A stretch of DNA of 64,000 nucleotides from Gymnogyps californianus (lineage: Eukaryota; Chordata; Aves; Accipitriformes; Cathartidae). Every line of letters begins with the position of its first letter. Positions within the stretch are counted from its first letter, which is position 1. The notes below the pieces were generated by a model. The model searched no databases, was not told the origin of the DNA, and saw nothing but the letters and a program-made list of their open reading frames with translations. Shown here one piece after another: positions 37,874 to 51,859 of this stretch. Made by a program: the position numbers and the translations under genes. The stretch covers positions 86,078,520 through 86,142,519 of the forward strand of contig NC_059471.1 in assembly GCF_018139145.2 (NCBI RefSeq). The letters run 5' to 3'.

Positions 37874-40310
37874 CTGCAACAAAAAGAATAACATTTAATT
37901 TCTAGAGAAAGCTTTATGAAAATCAGACCTCTAACTAATATTAAGTATTTTGCTGCTCTTCAGTAACGTTGAAAGTCCATAGTCAAACATGGACAGTTTT
38001 GGCCAAAGCATGAGAAATATAACAATTAGTCATTATCTTTGTACATGTACATCAGAGGGGGTCTAGCTGGGATGCAGAAGTTCAGACAGCTTCAGCAAGA
38101 CTTTCCACAGTTGCTACAACCAGTCAGCAACAAGCGTGTCCAAGATCTCAGACCTAGCAGTGAAACAAACCAGGGAAAGATGCTCAGTGTTTCTCTCAGA
38201 AGTTTGTGAGAATATACCTACATCCATGGACGACTCCTGTAGAGCACAAAACTGCATGGCTAAGAATCCAAGTTGTATTTTTTTGCAGATTAAATTTACA
38301 ATCATCAACTAACCATTGAAGGAATCTTCAACACACAATGTTTTTTAAAGATTAAAAAATGTGTTACGTGTTGCCCTTAGTGTTACGAAAATAGCAAAAT
38401 ATTCCTTAAGTTCACTTGTTGGTATGATATAAAAAGAAAAACAAAATCCCATGGCTTCAAAACGATAATATATTAATAAGAAATAAATGTACTGTACTGT
38501 CCTCTGTTAACTGAAGCTTCTGTGAATCCCCAAAACCACCAGTGGCTCTTTATTGCTCCAGCAACTTAACAGAAAAACGCAGCATTAACCTAGTTACCCT
38601 GGAACCATGTGCCTGGCTCAGAAGGATCCCATGCTTCTTGAATTGCATTCCAGTGCTCTACTTATTAGACAAGGTATAGAAAATCTGAAGTCCACCTACC
38701 ATACATGACCAGGCTATTTCATTGCATCCACAGAACAGTGTACAAGTACAGTTATCACAATGGCAAGTAAGGTGAGTCTTAATTATTTATCATATTGTTA
38801 TTCAGCAATGCTAATGTGTGCATTATACGACAGCTACCAGGAGTATCTGAAAATCTGATTTGGCCAAGAGTAAGAAAAAGCAGTAGGCAACCTTCCAACT
38901 CTGTCTTTGGAAAAGAGATATTGAAGTTGAATGGCAAATAGGGTAAGATATTGAGAAAAAATGGTATGGAAATGGAAGGAGATATTGTAAGTGAGCACTT
39001 GGGGACTGGGGCGGTGGCATTAGCTGGACAAAGTAACTGAGAGAAAAGTTAGTGGTCAGATGAAAATTAGGATAAAGTGTGACGGGGAAGGAAGAGCAGG
39101 ATCCACTGAGTTCTGCAAAAAACAGTCTTCCCCACTACATGAGCATGATTGAGCACAGAACCTGTCCTGGGCAAGCACTGCATAAAAAAAGTGTTCTGCA
39201 GAAAAAACAGTGTGACCATAGAAATAAAAATGGTGTTATAATCACAAGAAAGCTGAATCACTCCAGTGGCTTGAATGCTTGACTTCATGACCTTAATAAA
39301 ATTCTTTTAACATTTTATATATATATGTGTACATGTGTGAGTAATGTGTACCTATAAGCAGATCTTTCATGGATAATAATCCTTATATCAGTAGATGCAA
39401 GTTTCCTTTAGACTGAAAAGAAACAGCAGGCTGAGTTCAAACCTGCAGCAAGTGAGCAAGGCACAACTGGAGTCATCCATACTGAACACCTTACTCCAGG
39501 GCTTAACTGCCTATCAATATTAAAGCCTCGAGCAGCTACTTTCTGATAGCAGTCATCTTGTTTTACAGCAACAACATCTACATCCTTGGCATACCAGCCT
39601 ATAATTTACGAATATTGGCCCAAGAGTATTCCTGAACTCAAGTGCTCCCAGAAGAGGGAGCTATATAGCAAAACATTATCCTTAGAACTTGATCACAGAA
39701 GTGCATGACTTCATTTTTCAAATGCTTTTCTTATGCTATTAGAATGTAATATTTGTATTATTAAAGGTATCCTTATGTACTAAAAAATAGCTCCAACCTC
39801 TAAAGCCTGATCTACACACTCATGTAATATTTGATTATCCTATAGTTTTCTACCAATATACAGTAAGAATGGCACAAGCCTACAAAACGAATACAATTAT
39901 ACTGGTATAAAAAGTGATTATACTTGCAAATTTAAATTCACATACTATTAGATGTTGTATTTTCTCTGCTTGCAGACTCTTCTAATGTAAACTCAATTTA
40001 CAGCTGCAAAAAAGGGCCTTTGTTTCTAAAATTTATTTCCCTTGCTTGTCTGATTCTGTGAAATATATTTACACTAGAAGGATTTTTTTTCACAGTATGG
40101 TTATGGAGACATTTTAACTGTGCAATTCACTTTAGACTTGCATTTCAAACACAGAACAATCTTTAGTAACCTTTACAATTTTGAGCTTCTTCAAAGGGCT
40201 AGTTACCAAGTGACTGTTGAATTTAATTTTAAAAATAAATATTTGAATACTGTTTTAAAAAATGAAGATGCACGTGATAAGGCTAAGCAGAGGCATTCCA
40301 ATTAACTTAC
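37874..40310 (-). other. SH3KBP1: SH3KBP1 intron
   Basis: A 2437-bp AT-rich intron with donor CAA|GTAAGT and acceptor CAG. A short TATATA/TGTGTACATGTGTG purine-pyrimidine alternating run sits near 39316. Nothing else was recognised. Confidence 0.9.
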
Positions 40311-40436
40311 TTGTGATATTGTAACAGTTCTTGATTTCTTTGACACTTCAATAGTTTTGTGAGTAATAGAAACATGTTCCTCCTTCTCGTCTTCAGGACT
40401 TGGTGAGTCAAAGAAATCGGGGCTTGAAAGGGATGA
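40311..40436 (-). CDS. SH3KBP1: SH3KBP1 acidic Ser-rich exon ([20 protein letters not shown]...)
   Basis: This 126-bp exon gives exactly 42 codons, starting [20 protein letters not shown] and ending [10 protein letters not shown]. It matches the human segment [20 protein letters not shown] through TVTISQ. The segment is acidic and Ser/Pro-rich, probably disordered, and has several proline-directed serines that could be phosphorylated (inference). Both boundaries are phase 0: acceptor TAG|TCA and donor CAA|GTAAGT. The next exon resumes with VSDNK, as in mammals. Confidence 0.95.
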
Positions 40437-41771
40437 CTATGTAGACAAACACACACACCACAGGAGACGAAAAAAAAAGCAGGTATTATCATTGTACAAG
40501 AATTTAACAAAGGAAGAAGAAAAGCATTTCTGTGATGACTTTTTTTTTCAGTTATCATTTTCCAAGTAACAATACTTAAAATCAAGACTCTTCCTCCCTT
40601 TTTTACATCTTATTTTCAAGGCTAGAATGCTTTCAAAGCATTCATGAAATAAGATAGACTTAAGAGTTGAATTCAACATTAATTTACATCTTTGCATTGC
40701 ATTATATCATAAGATGAAAGCACCTTCCTGGCTGCAAGAAGAGCGGAATCTTACTTGGCTAGGACGCTGAGCACCGTGCTGTGGGGATGCCAGCTCTGCC
40801 ACCTGGGCAGCTCTGCCATGGCTTTGTTCAGTGTAGGTCCCACTTTGCTGCTCTTCAGAGGACCCATGCTGCTGCCTGTGCACACTGCTGGCACTGCAGG
40901 GCTGCCTTGTGCACAGCCTCTTTGTAAAGCTGCAAACAGGGAAGGTTCTTTCCACCCCTTGTTCCGTTCCCCATAGATTTGACAGAGGAAGAAAAACCTT
41001 TTTACTTGTCTTTTATGTTTCTATATTTATGTATATAGTAAATTTTGAAAGCTTTCTTTTTTTGTTTTCTGTTAGTTTCACAATAATAATTTTTGCTTCC
41101 CTCCACTTTGTTTTTCTTCAGCAACATGAACACAGGTAACCATCAGTCGTTGCTCTCATTCTGATATTCCAGAATGCAAAAAAGCACGGAAATGAAGAAA
41201 CCCCAAAGAAAAAGACACTGAAAAACTAAGCAGTGGTTTCCAAAGTATGGTTTATGAGATCAACTTGTCTAAAGATACATATTAGAGAGTGAAATTTAAA
41301 TCACCCTTATATTTACAATTGTGAGCTTAATGAGAAGAAATGATGGCTCAAGGAGAGCTGCTGAAGGCTGAAACAGTCTGTCTGTCCTCAAAATCTGATA
41401 AATGTCCTAGAGAAACCAAAGGAAACGCTTCTTTTGGGAAATACTTTCAAAATCCTTAATACTTAGCACAAACTAGTTTATTCCGAAGATTTTTATAAAG
41501 GATTTTTCTGGCCTCAGTCATGGTTGGCAAGGAATGCTTGCAGCACCCAAATAAGGGGGTACAAATCTTGTAAGGGAAGGAATGTTTTAAACATCAGTAT
41601 TCAAAACACTGGCAGCCTTTTGACACTGATTTTCCTGAGCTGCATCTCTCTGCCTCACTGTACATGTGAAGGAATGGCTGTGTAAGCACAGTAAAAACAC
41701 CAGGGAACACAAATAGGAGGGAAAAAAAATCAGAAAAAAATATTTTTGAAAGAAAAGGAAAATTAACTTAC
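40437..41771 (-). other. SH3KBP1: SH3KBP1 intron with an exon-like segment
   Basis: A 1335-bp intron with donor TCT|GTAAGT. It contains a GC-richer block at about 40755-40960 with convincing splice-site sequences on the gene's strand (see the separate entry). The rest is AT-rich and featureless. Confidence 0.9.
40755..40929 (-). other. SH3KBP1: Candidate cryptic or poison exon of SH3KBP1
   Basis: On the minus strand a pyrimidine-rich acceptor (CCTTCCCTGTTTGCAG) opens at 40929 and a strong donor (CAA|GTAAGA) closes at 40755, framing 175 bp of GC- and CAG-rich sequence. Both flanking SH3KBP1 exon boundaries are phase 0, and 175 is not a multiple of three. Inclusion would add 24 codons (beginning LYKEAVHKAALQ) and then a TGA, removing the acidic segment and coiled coil. 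Another frame is open throughout, but the phase does not fit. I recall no mammalian counterpart, so this is a prediction from splice sites alone. Confidence 0.25.
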
Positions 41772-41881
41772 AGACGTGAGAGACTGGGAGGGTGGTCGCC
41801 TGCCAGTAGCTTTTGGTCTGGTTGTAGTTGGATGATTAAGCTTCTCAGCAATTGGTATTACAGAGTCAAAACCTTCCAAGT
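41772..41881 (-). CDS. SH3KBP1: SH3KBP1 exon encoding the capping-protein-interacting (CPI) motif
   Basis: This 110-bp exon encodes 36 residues after completing a split Asp codon: [13 protein letters not shown], then [19 protein letters not shown], then SLTS. The second block fits the CPI consensus LxHxTxxRPKx6P exactly. In CIN85 and CD2AP this motif binds the actin capping protein and modulates its activity at barbed ends, tying endocytosis to actin assembly. The acceptor is TTTTTAAG|AC and the donor TCT|GTAAGT. Human SH3KBP1 has the same order, with VSS where this protein has IPI. Phase 1 entry and phase 0 exit match both neighbours. Confidence 0.96.
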
Positions 41882-44800
41882 CTTAAAAATAAAATAGGAT
41901 TGATTTAGTTTTCTGGCAATTGTCCTCAAAGGGAAAGAATCACAATTTTTTTCTAATTCAAAGAAATCAAATCCCATTTTCCCCATCGTGTCACAGTGTT
42001 CTGTACACGTTTAGGCACCATGATGGCACTAAAAAAACCTGAAAGTCAAAGGCAGCGGTAATCCAGTCACCCTTGCCAAGCACAATTACCCTTCCATCTC
42101 AAACACAATAAAGCAGAGAGGGAACGTGTAGAGGAGCCTTTGGCTTTGTTTTCCGCGCAGTGAAAGCTAAACGACAACATAGGTCCTATGGCATGGAATA
42201 AACAGTTTCAATATTTCCATCTTGCTGTTAAAGGAGTTAGGAATTTTTTTTCCTGAATAATTGGAGACATAAGACAGTGCACAGGTTGTCTCAAGAACTG
42301 TACTGTCAGCACTGCACCTGCAGCAATTGCTTAGGGGAGCACAGAAGAATGATGGAGCTCAAGTGATCTGCAGGTTCCCGGACACCTGCAGCTGGAGGTA
42401 GCATAGTTTCCAGTAGCTATAGGTGAGAGGAGTATCTCCAGTAGTCCAGAGGTTATGGTAAGTAAAAACTCCAACAGGCTCCTGGAGCTGTACACAGCCC
42501 AGGAAAAACAGGTCTGCTCAAATGCAGTATTGACCGTCTTCATGGTTAGTGAAATGCACTGGGGAAGTGTTTACTGAATCCAGCCGCGTGCTAGCATGTT
42601 TACGTGAAAGAACGATGTGAAGGCTGAAGGAATACCGCAGCTCGTGATTACATGCCTGAATCAAACGGCTTAACATCATTCATCTATTTTTATGGGTCAT
42701 ATCAGTTTTACTCACCTCCATTTCAAAATGCCCTACTGCATATGTTAAGCAGAAGTGAGTCAGAAAACATACAAGAGGTACTTTAGACAAGATAAATCAA
42801 AATTCTGTAAAATTACTTTCAGACATGAATCAAATACTGGAATGATATTCATTATTCAGAGACTATTTTTCATTGCACACATGGAGGAAGAAATAGCTTT
42901 TAAGTTAATAGTTATATATACTGGGCACTTAATTTTCACAACTGTTACAGAACAATGAATCTCTAGAGATTCAGCTTTGTTGCCATATTACAACCATCGT
43001 ACAAAATTACACAATGGAAAAACGAATTAATGGGCCTGTGCAATAAACTATATGCACTGAAGGACACTTAAACTGATTCCAAGTACTCATGATTTGGCAG
43101 CTAGGAAGTAAATGGGATCAGACATTCCTTATTCAGCAATATTCTTCCATCTCTGGGAGATAAAAAAAGAAGAAGAAAAAAGAGACCTCTTTCAATAGCC
43201 CTTAAATAGTCTAAGGTTATTCACCTCCAAATACTACTCTATTTTTGGAGCAACTCTTCCTATATATAACCAGTGACCCCACTGTCCTCTGTGAGGTATT
43301 TCTCTCATTGCTTTTTCATTGACTGTTGCAACCTATGTCCAAAGGTAGGTCACAAAGTCTGTCAACAGGAATTTGGCAAGCCAAAGCCTCAAGTATACCC
43401 AACATACCAGGTGAGGGAGGCTACAGTGCTTTTAAAGTACAAATGAACTAACATTAGCAGATGGCACAAAACCTATCTGGAGTCCTACAGAACTTCAGGG
43501 TTTCAGGAGAGGAGAAATGGAAGTAAAAATTTATTTTGTGGGGGGAAAAAAATGCAAATGTAAGAGCCGGTTTCCAGTAATACCCAGTTTGAAGCTGACG
43601 CATGAGATAGCTAAATGACTTGCTTAAGATCACACAGCAAATCAGTGACGTATTTTAATACATTGTCTTCATTTTCACCACTGTGTTACTTTGTGAAGTT
43701 GCACAGCAAGAATATATTGCCATCAAAAATATACATTTGTCTATAAACGTGAAGCTCACATACATGAGTACAAATGGAGGCTGAAGCAATCCTTCCATTT
43801 GTCCCAGCCACTCTTTCCCACCTAACTGTTTTTACTATTATTTCTCCTGAGCTAGTTTTAATCCAGCTTATTTTCCAACAGCATGTGCCCAGCCACACAA
43901 ATACCCATGCTGAAGGAAGGATCAGTATCAGTACCAGAGGACTGATACAAGCTGCTGAAACTGAAAGGAAGAGCAGACTACTGCTTTGGGGGGCAGCAAA
44001 CTGGCTGAAGTTATCTTGCAGCCTAGGAAGGCTCCAGTGCATGACTTGCCTCTCTCTGTGTTGCCGATTTTATGGCAAACACCACAGTCCCTTCCTCTGT
44101 TCTTACAAAAGATAAGTATCTACATTAATATGGAAAACAATCAATGAAGAAAATAGTGAAGGCATTAATTCAATGTGTTTCTTTGGCTTAAATAAACTAA
44201 TAATTACCTAGAGTTCTATGTTTGATCAGAATAGTCAAATATTGATGTTTAAATTGTAAAATGTATCGATATACAGAGAGTCTACGAATTCGTGTCCTTG
44301 AGACCCATGAGCACCTGCAGGTAAAATCTGCTCCACGCACTTTACGAATACCATGAAAGATGAACATTTCTTTGCAAAGCTTCTATTAACAAGAAATACT
44401 GGGAATCCCCCATTTTTTCCACTTCTGAATGCATTTCTGATAGCTAGAAAAATAAACTAAAGCAGCCTATACCTGCACTGAATTTTAAAAAAAGAGCAGA
44501 ACAGAGGTTGGAAAGGCTCCAGAGGTAGAATCTGCTGCCAAACTAGTGAAATCACAGCCATTCAGCTGATACTATAAATGAAATACTATTTAAGTGTAAG
44601 GGACAACACTTGGTACAATGCTAAAATAGTAAATTTACAGTACTTCCATATGCCCTTTATCCCCCCCTGTTTGTTCTCCTTATTTAGATGGGGTTCTAGC
44701 TCCCAAATCCGCTCTGCATCTAAGGTTATCACCACCTTCCACCGTCATCACCTATGAGGTATTCATTCAGGAAAATTCCCATCTAGTAAACTGGTAACTA

Positions 44801-45028
44801 GTAAAATGATGAACAGAACCACTCAAGAGACCTCTGCCTTACTGTCATCTATACTGTAGATCCAGTAATGAATTCACTCATACTCGTTATTTGATTATTT
44901 TTTGCTGATGGAAAGCAAGGTTATATGGGTGTGACTATATTATACTCACTGAGGTCATTAAATGCAGAGATTTGATTTTAGTTTGTATTTCTGTAGCTAT
45001 CAGAAATTGGGAGCTTAAATTTACATAC

Positions 45029-45183
45029 TAAGCAAAATGTAAAACCTTCCTGAGCTGAACCAAATGGAACGCCATCAAAAAATAAAGTCCGGTCTACTGT
45101 ATTCACAACCATGTTAATTGCCAGTAAGGCAGCATCAGCATCCAACAGACCTGAACTCTGCAATGGTCCAGCTTTCTCTATGT
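45029..45183 (-). other. SH3KBP1: Candidate cryptic exon of SH3KBP1
   Basis: On the minus strand an acceptor (CCTTACTGTTTGTTATTACTAG) at 45184 is followed by 155 bp that stay open in exactly the frame set by the upstream SH3KBP1 donor (G|AC). The 51 codons read DIEKAGPLQSSGLLDADAAL and onward. A GTATGT donor follows. Exit is in phase 0, whereas the next real exon needs phase 1, so inclusion would shift the frame and stop after about seven codons. I do not recognise the peptide. It may be chance. Confidence 0.15.
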
Positions 45184-48100
45184 CTAGTAATAACAAACAG
45201 TAAGGACGGTTCTATTGAACACATAGAACATAGAGGGCACCCATCAATTAACAGTGCCACTCCCTAATTAAAAAATAGTTGATACTTGTTCTACAAATAA
45301 ACAGATGCATTCATCATTATTACTGTCTCACTGATCAAGCTAGTAATTCATGAAGTAATTCATGAGAGGGGAAGAAAGACATCAGAGTAATTCTAATATA
45401 CTAGTGTAGTACACATAATAAAATGTCTGGCTTACTGAGCAAACATATTTAATGAATATGAAAAAAGTTAGCTGTGCAAGAATTATTCCCTGGTATCCTT
45501 CCAAGCCAGTTAAGAATAGGATATTTTTCCCCATTGCTACATTCATTTGGAGACGTGGTTATTTAAAGCACGATGACGGTGTTTTTAAAAAAATGCCCAG
45601 ATCCAGGAAAACAATTATGTGAGGAAAAAGTTCTCAGCTCATTAGAGTTGTACCTTCCCGGAAAATAACCTTCAATCTCTCCCCCTCCAAAAAAAAACCC
45701 AGAAAGAAAAAGTTAAATGGTTATGCTTCCTTCCTTACCCCTTTTCCCCCCTGCATTCACTATTCTGGCATAAAATGTGGCTAAGCCTTAACTTTATCTT
45801 ACGTTTAGGTTTTTTAGTCTTTGGGCAAAGTCATTTATACATAATGAAGACAGAAAGCTTTTTGAATTAGCAGAGAGATTTCACCTTGAGAAAACTGAAA
45901 TGGAAAGTGATGGATAATAGCAGAATCAAGACATTCCGAATGCTAACGGCAAGGTTTCATAGAACAGAAATACAGCAGGGCTGGAAGAAATGAGGCAAAG
46001 GTGGCGTTCAATTCATTTGAAGACGATAATGTCACAAAAGCCACAGAGATAGATTTCATTTCATAATCATCTTCAATACATTTAAAAAATTGACAATAGC
46101 CTTGTGAAATGGTATATACACTGTCTTTAAATACAATAATCCTGAAAGCTATCAAATGAGACAAAGATACTGCAGACAAAATCTTCTGCATTAATGTCCA
46201 TTCAATATATAGCACTAATTAAAAAACAACTCAAACAATAATCCAAATATTACTGGGAATTTTCAGAAGACGACAATTACTTTAACTACTTCAAGCACCC
46301 AGATTCTGCTACTCCATCCATGCTGAACAGCATCGTACCCTTCAAGGAACACAGCCATGCTCCCAGCCAGGGTCAGGACAGCAGAATCTCACCCATAATG
46401 AATTGCAGACTCTTTATTAAGATTTGGGTAATGCACTTTTAGCAGGAGGGCTCCCTGGCTGCAGGGTTACTGTGTTCAGGAGTGTAACAGTGATGTGCTG
46501 GGGAGGCCTGCCCGCATGGTTCTTTGCTTTAGAGGGAAACAGCTTAGCTCACCTGGCTTCCCAGGACAGTCACTGGACAGCCACCTTTCCTAAAGTATAT
46601 GATTATCTTTTCCCATTTCGACCCTGACTTTTATCACTTTAATAGCTGAATGTAGAAAGCTGCCATAATGAGCTTTGCTAACCATTTGCCAGTGCCCTCA
46701 TAAGGATTTTATTTTTAACGATTCAGAAGATGCCAAGAAAGAATTGAAAGGTCAAGAAAACTGAGCTAGAAGAAATGGATACGCTGTTTTCAGGCACCTC
46801 AACTTGACACACTTGGAGAACGATTTAAATTTCTGGTTTACTGCCTATTTCTGGACCCTCCAGGGCAAGAGATCTAATTAATTTATGTAATGGACCATTA
46901 ACATATCCCTGATTACAATATTTACAATTCACAACTATGTTCATGGGTGATTTTGATTCACTGACATAAATATTACAACTTAACCCAGTTGGGTAATTCT
47001 GCTCCTTTGCTTCGCTCTATTAAAATGAGCATGAACAGCAGCATAGAAAGAAATAACTGGTTTAGGCAGATTTCGGTCTTCATTATATGAGTCACATTTT
47101 GTCCTCCAACCCTTACATTTACCAGTATTTTCTTTTTTCCAACTTTTACTCTGTGTCTTCAGGCAAAATAATTATAATGTCTTACAGTATAACAGCCTGT
47201 GATTTAAAGACAAACCTGCTCCATTCTACAACATTTTACTGGAAATATTCTCCATTTTTTTCCCTAGTGTGGGCCAAATCTTATTAGATCACTTTTTCTT
47301 CCAGTCAGAGGCACAGCGGTCACCTCCTCTAACAAATATGAGCACGTTACAGCTCTAGAGAAACTGCAAATACAGCTCAAGGAAACATGATATACGGAAG
47401 ATTTTTTTATTTGTTTGTTTATTAGATATTTTGAAGTTGGGTATTTTTAACTACCCTTCCAGGCAAGTTAGCACCAGCCTTGGAGGGAGGGAGAGAAAAA
47501 GAGTACAGCTAGTAACGTGGGTTCGGCCAGTACTCCATGATCCACCAGCAAATGCTCTGAAGATTAAAGTCTGAAGAAATGCTGAAAAATGGACTCACGT
47601 TAACCAGCTTTCAGGGAATCTCTTAAGAAAATTCATACCAACACTATATGTTTCAGCAGGAATCAATGAAGGCATATGTGCCTTATGTTAGCACTGATGA
47701 AGATTATTAACTGCTTTCATAAATACTATGCAAAATGTGTAAAAAGCCAGGAAAAATATTGGAAAGATGTGTCTGCTTGGCTCTGCGCGGCAAGCACCAG
47801 TGCAGCTCAGTCTTTTTGCAAAGCACAGAAACTGCTTCTCGTGTGGATTAACTGAGCACTTCCACAGTAGATACATTATTTATATTTCTTTGTGACTTAT
47901 TCTTTAAATCACTTAGCTTAAATCCGTATGATTTTAAGTGTTAGATGATTTCAAAGCAAGCCTATTTTGGATAGACAAGACTTGTTTCAGGATTGCAGGA
48001 TTCCAAAGTGTGTGTGTATATATAGTTCAAAGACTTAGCATTAATCCTGACTTGCAGAAATAACTCAATACCAATAATTAATTAGAATAATTCAGTAATT

Positions 48101-51100
48101 TTCTGGAAGCATTAGTTTTTGATCCAGTAAGCTACTGTATGTGCTAGATGTTTCTGTTGCACTGGCCCTCAGATATAACAATTCTTTGTGAAATTAAAAA
48201 GAAACACGTAACCTATTAAAAGTCAAGTTATGCAATAAGGCATGAATTTAAGCTGTTGAAATCAATGTAATTCTACATAAGGACTAGTCTTCTGTTGGTA
48301 GAACAGGGCTTACTTACAGTGTAGCTTATGTTGCTTTAGAAGCATTTTAAACTAAACTCAAAAAGCCACTGTCAATCCAGAACAGTTGTTGGTATATGAG
48401 ACTTTACAACAGATGTAACCACTGTGATTTAACCACTGCAATACTGGAGACAAAGTCTTGGGTAACATGACTGTGCACTTTCCACTGAAAGCCAGTGAGT
48501 GCTCTTCAAATTTCTATGTTTTGGTTTGTTGGGTTTTTTTTCCTCTTTCAGACTAGATAACCATCCTAGCATGTCGCTAAATATTTTTGGTTTGTAACAT
48601 GTAAGGACATCACAACAAAATATATGCATCAAAATTTGCGATGACACCATTTATCTGTAAGAACAGGTTAATGAAACCACAGCATTGACAAACAGCGCGT
48701 GCAAACTGTACATGTCATGTCACTAAAATTTCTTATGGTACAATAAAATAAACTACAATGATTTCTTGTTTCAATGCTATGGTGCAAGATTTTCAATTTC
48801 AACTTTTAATTAAAAAAAACCCTGTAATAGCCACGTACACATTAGGCGTTCTACAAAATACTTCTTCTTGTATTTGTTTGTTATGCATTGTCAACTAAAG
48901 CAAAGACAGGACAGAAAAGAAATGGAAAAAAAAAGCCTTACCCTCATGAAATGAAGAAGAGTTACCCATGGCAAAGAGATGTAAATAGGAAAAGTTGGAT
49001 GAAAGATGTATGGAAAGGAAAGTAAAGGCATCACTGAAAACAGGGAAAAAGAAAACAAATGAAGAAGTGAGGAGCAATGGGGAATGGTTCCTCTTAAATA
49101 ATATATTCTGAAGGCTAGTTTTCCAATGGTTTTTTATAAGGATTGTGGAAAGAAGCAAAGGCATGAACAACAGTGGTAATAGCTGCCATTATATCTACAA
49201 TCAGCAGTGATGTTGCTGAACAGGACTTGCTCTTGTCAGTACAGATTGTAAAATTGTAATCAGTGCTGTATTATCATCAAGAAATTTAAATGTCAAGTCA
49301 CAACTCTGCAGAACATGCTAGTAAAATCAAGCCATGCGCTAACATCTACATAAAAATAAATTTTTATATATGCAACTGACAGAACATTATGCACAGTATT
49401 ACACATCACCTCAGCCTTGCTCAAGCATTTGTGACTATCCTGATCAGTGAAGTTGGGTGAGAATGTTTTTAAAGGTGTTTTTAAATGTGGGGGGGTTTCT
49501 GGCTAGACAACACTGATCCACTGGTGGAATATTACTTAGAAAATAAATAGAAAAATGCTGTTTCCGAAACAAGCAATGTTTAACGCAGGGATCTAGAATA
49601 GGGGACCTAGACACAATACAAGTTTTGAACCTGGATTCTCCAATTCCCCTCTCCATATTGGTCCTCAATTGTTGATGGAATTATTGATTTTGTTCTGTCT
49701 GATCGCTTGTTTGGTTTTTGGGAGATGGCATATGGAAGGACCCTGTGCCTTCTCCTCCCTCCTTGTAAAGGTTTTGGTCTCATCATGATAAAGAAAAGGA
49801 ACCAACTTAGAAATCCTTAAGAAGGTTTCACAGAATGGAAAACTGCTCTCCATCCAGCTTTAGTATGGTTTGCTTTTATAACCAAAACTGTCTCTCCAAT
49901 GCTTTTGTACATCTCTCTGCTTTCAATGAAAGAACAAGAGCTTTAGACTGGCTATAGGACTGAGAAAGTGACAGCCATTATCCAGCTTAACATCGCTAGC
50001 GCAAAAAAGCCAGGAAAGTGCTGTAGTATTCATTTTCAGTTCATGATTCACCATCAGTCCTTAGCATAAGCATGAAAGAGGGTGAGGCAACTTGCAACTG
50101 ACTGCTGCTTTTTCCTCTGTCCTCCCTGAGAGCTCTAAGTGCCTGGGAACGGTGTTGGGGCTAATGGAGGAATAAAGAAGAGCCCAGAAATCAGAACGGT
50201 CATACACCCAAGCTGCTGCAAAGGCCATTTAACTTCCATTTTCTTCAAAGGCTACTGCTAAGCCCCACCTTGTCTGTCACATAGGTCCACTCTAATTCGT
50301 GGTGTGAATTTGGATTACTGAAAAGACATCAAACGACTAGATTTAATCAGATCCATTTTGACTGGAAGGATGAACCTCGGAGAAGCTGAGGCTGTCCTCC
50401 CCACAGAGTACATGAGACTGGGGCAACACCGGTAACACATAACACAGTTAAATATTACCTGGACTCACACTGCCCAATCCATCAGTGTTTTGGAATACAC
50501 TGGGACAACTCCACTTGCTCATCCATCATTTTTACTAATAGCTCATTTAGCCACAAGATTTCTCCAACCCATTGTTCTCTTTGTAAATAAATACAAAATC
50601 TAACACATTTATCACAAATCTTTCCAATTACACTGCCCCATAAACTGTCCTGAACTCCAAACCTCTCCTCATAGTAAAAGACATTAATCCACTGTGAATT
50701 GTTTTGGCTTATTGAGTTTTAATTTATTGCTCTGCCCTCTCTTAAAAGGCTGTTTATTTCTTTAACAATATTTTACACAAGCCATCAAAAACCTCCTGAA
50801 AATTCATATCAGTTACGATCTTTGGGTCCACTTTCATTCCAAAATCATAATTTATTTCTTCTTTTCTTTTAACGAGTTGTCTAACAGGCCAGAATGACAT
50901 GATTTGCCCTTGTAAATGCCATCCTAGTTTGACCCTATCAAGTTATACTTATTGAAGTATTCACACTATTTTATCCTTGGGCTCAATAGGTTCCCCTTGT
51001 TAGTGGTAACAGGAGGTCATCAGCTAAACCCTTTGCAACATGTTGTGTATGTGGTTTGGTTTATGGACTCTTGTTGGCTCCTATTCTCCATTAAAAAAAC

Positions 51101-51859
51101 CCAACACAAAACCCCCCCCACCTAAGTTCTGGAAATGAACAAAAATTATTATAAATCGAATTTCCTATGCAGCCTTTTATAGATTATTAAAAAAACCCCA
51201 GAAAAATACAAAACACTCTAAGCTTTTATCTTGATAGTGATTCCAAGGAAACTAGCACAAGGATTAAAAAAGTTTACTTCCATCAGACCACTATATGCTA
51301 TTTGCAGTCATAGCTTTCTCTTTCAAGTAAGCAAAAGCTTACATGCTTTGAAGCAAATTTGTAAACATGAGTAACAAACACTAAATGGTAGAATTTGACT
51401 GCATTTCCATACCATTCCTTTATATTAATCTCTACAACAAAAATGTTCATGCAATTTATCACAAGCTTCTAACTGTCCATGTTTATCCCAAATGAAAATC
51501 TGGAAAAAACATACTACTTGCTTCTCCAGAAGAATGTTACTATCATAAACCATAGCAACAGCAGAAGGTTAAAAAAAAGCAGACATATGGATACTGAAAA
51601 GCTCATAAACCTATGTGAAATCAATTTAGCATTTTATTGTTACATTGCAATTAAAATCCATCTATAACTTAAAGCTCTGCTTTCAAGCCTGAAGAAAAGG
51701 CAGGTTTGGCTGTTGAAAGTATACTATTTTACAGAAATGTTTTACTAATAAAGCAGTCTGGGTAGAAACCACCACACCGAAATAATATTTAATGCTGCCA
51801 GCCAAAGGTAGTAATGCTTACACATTCAGGGTACCCTGGTTCTGCCTTTTACAAAAACA

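Noticed and set aside
43686..44115. Overlapping 113- and 118-codon ORFs on opposite strands in the large SH3KBP1 intron
   Set aside because: Unrecognised translations, no splice-site context fitting SH3KBP1 phases, typical of chance ORFs.
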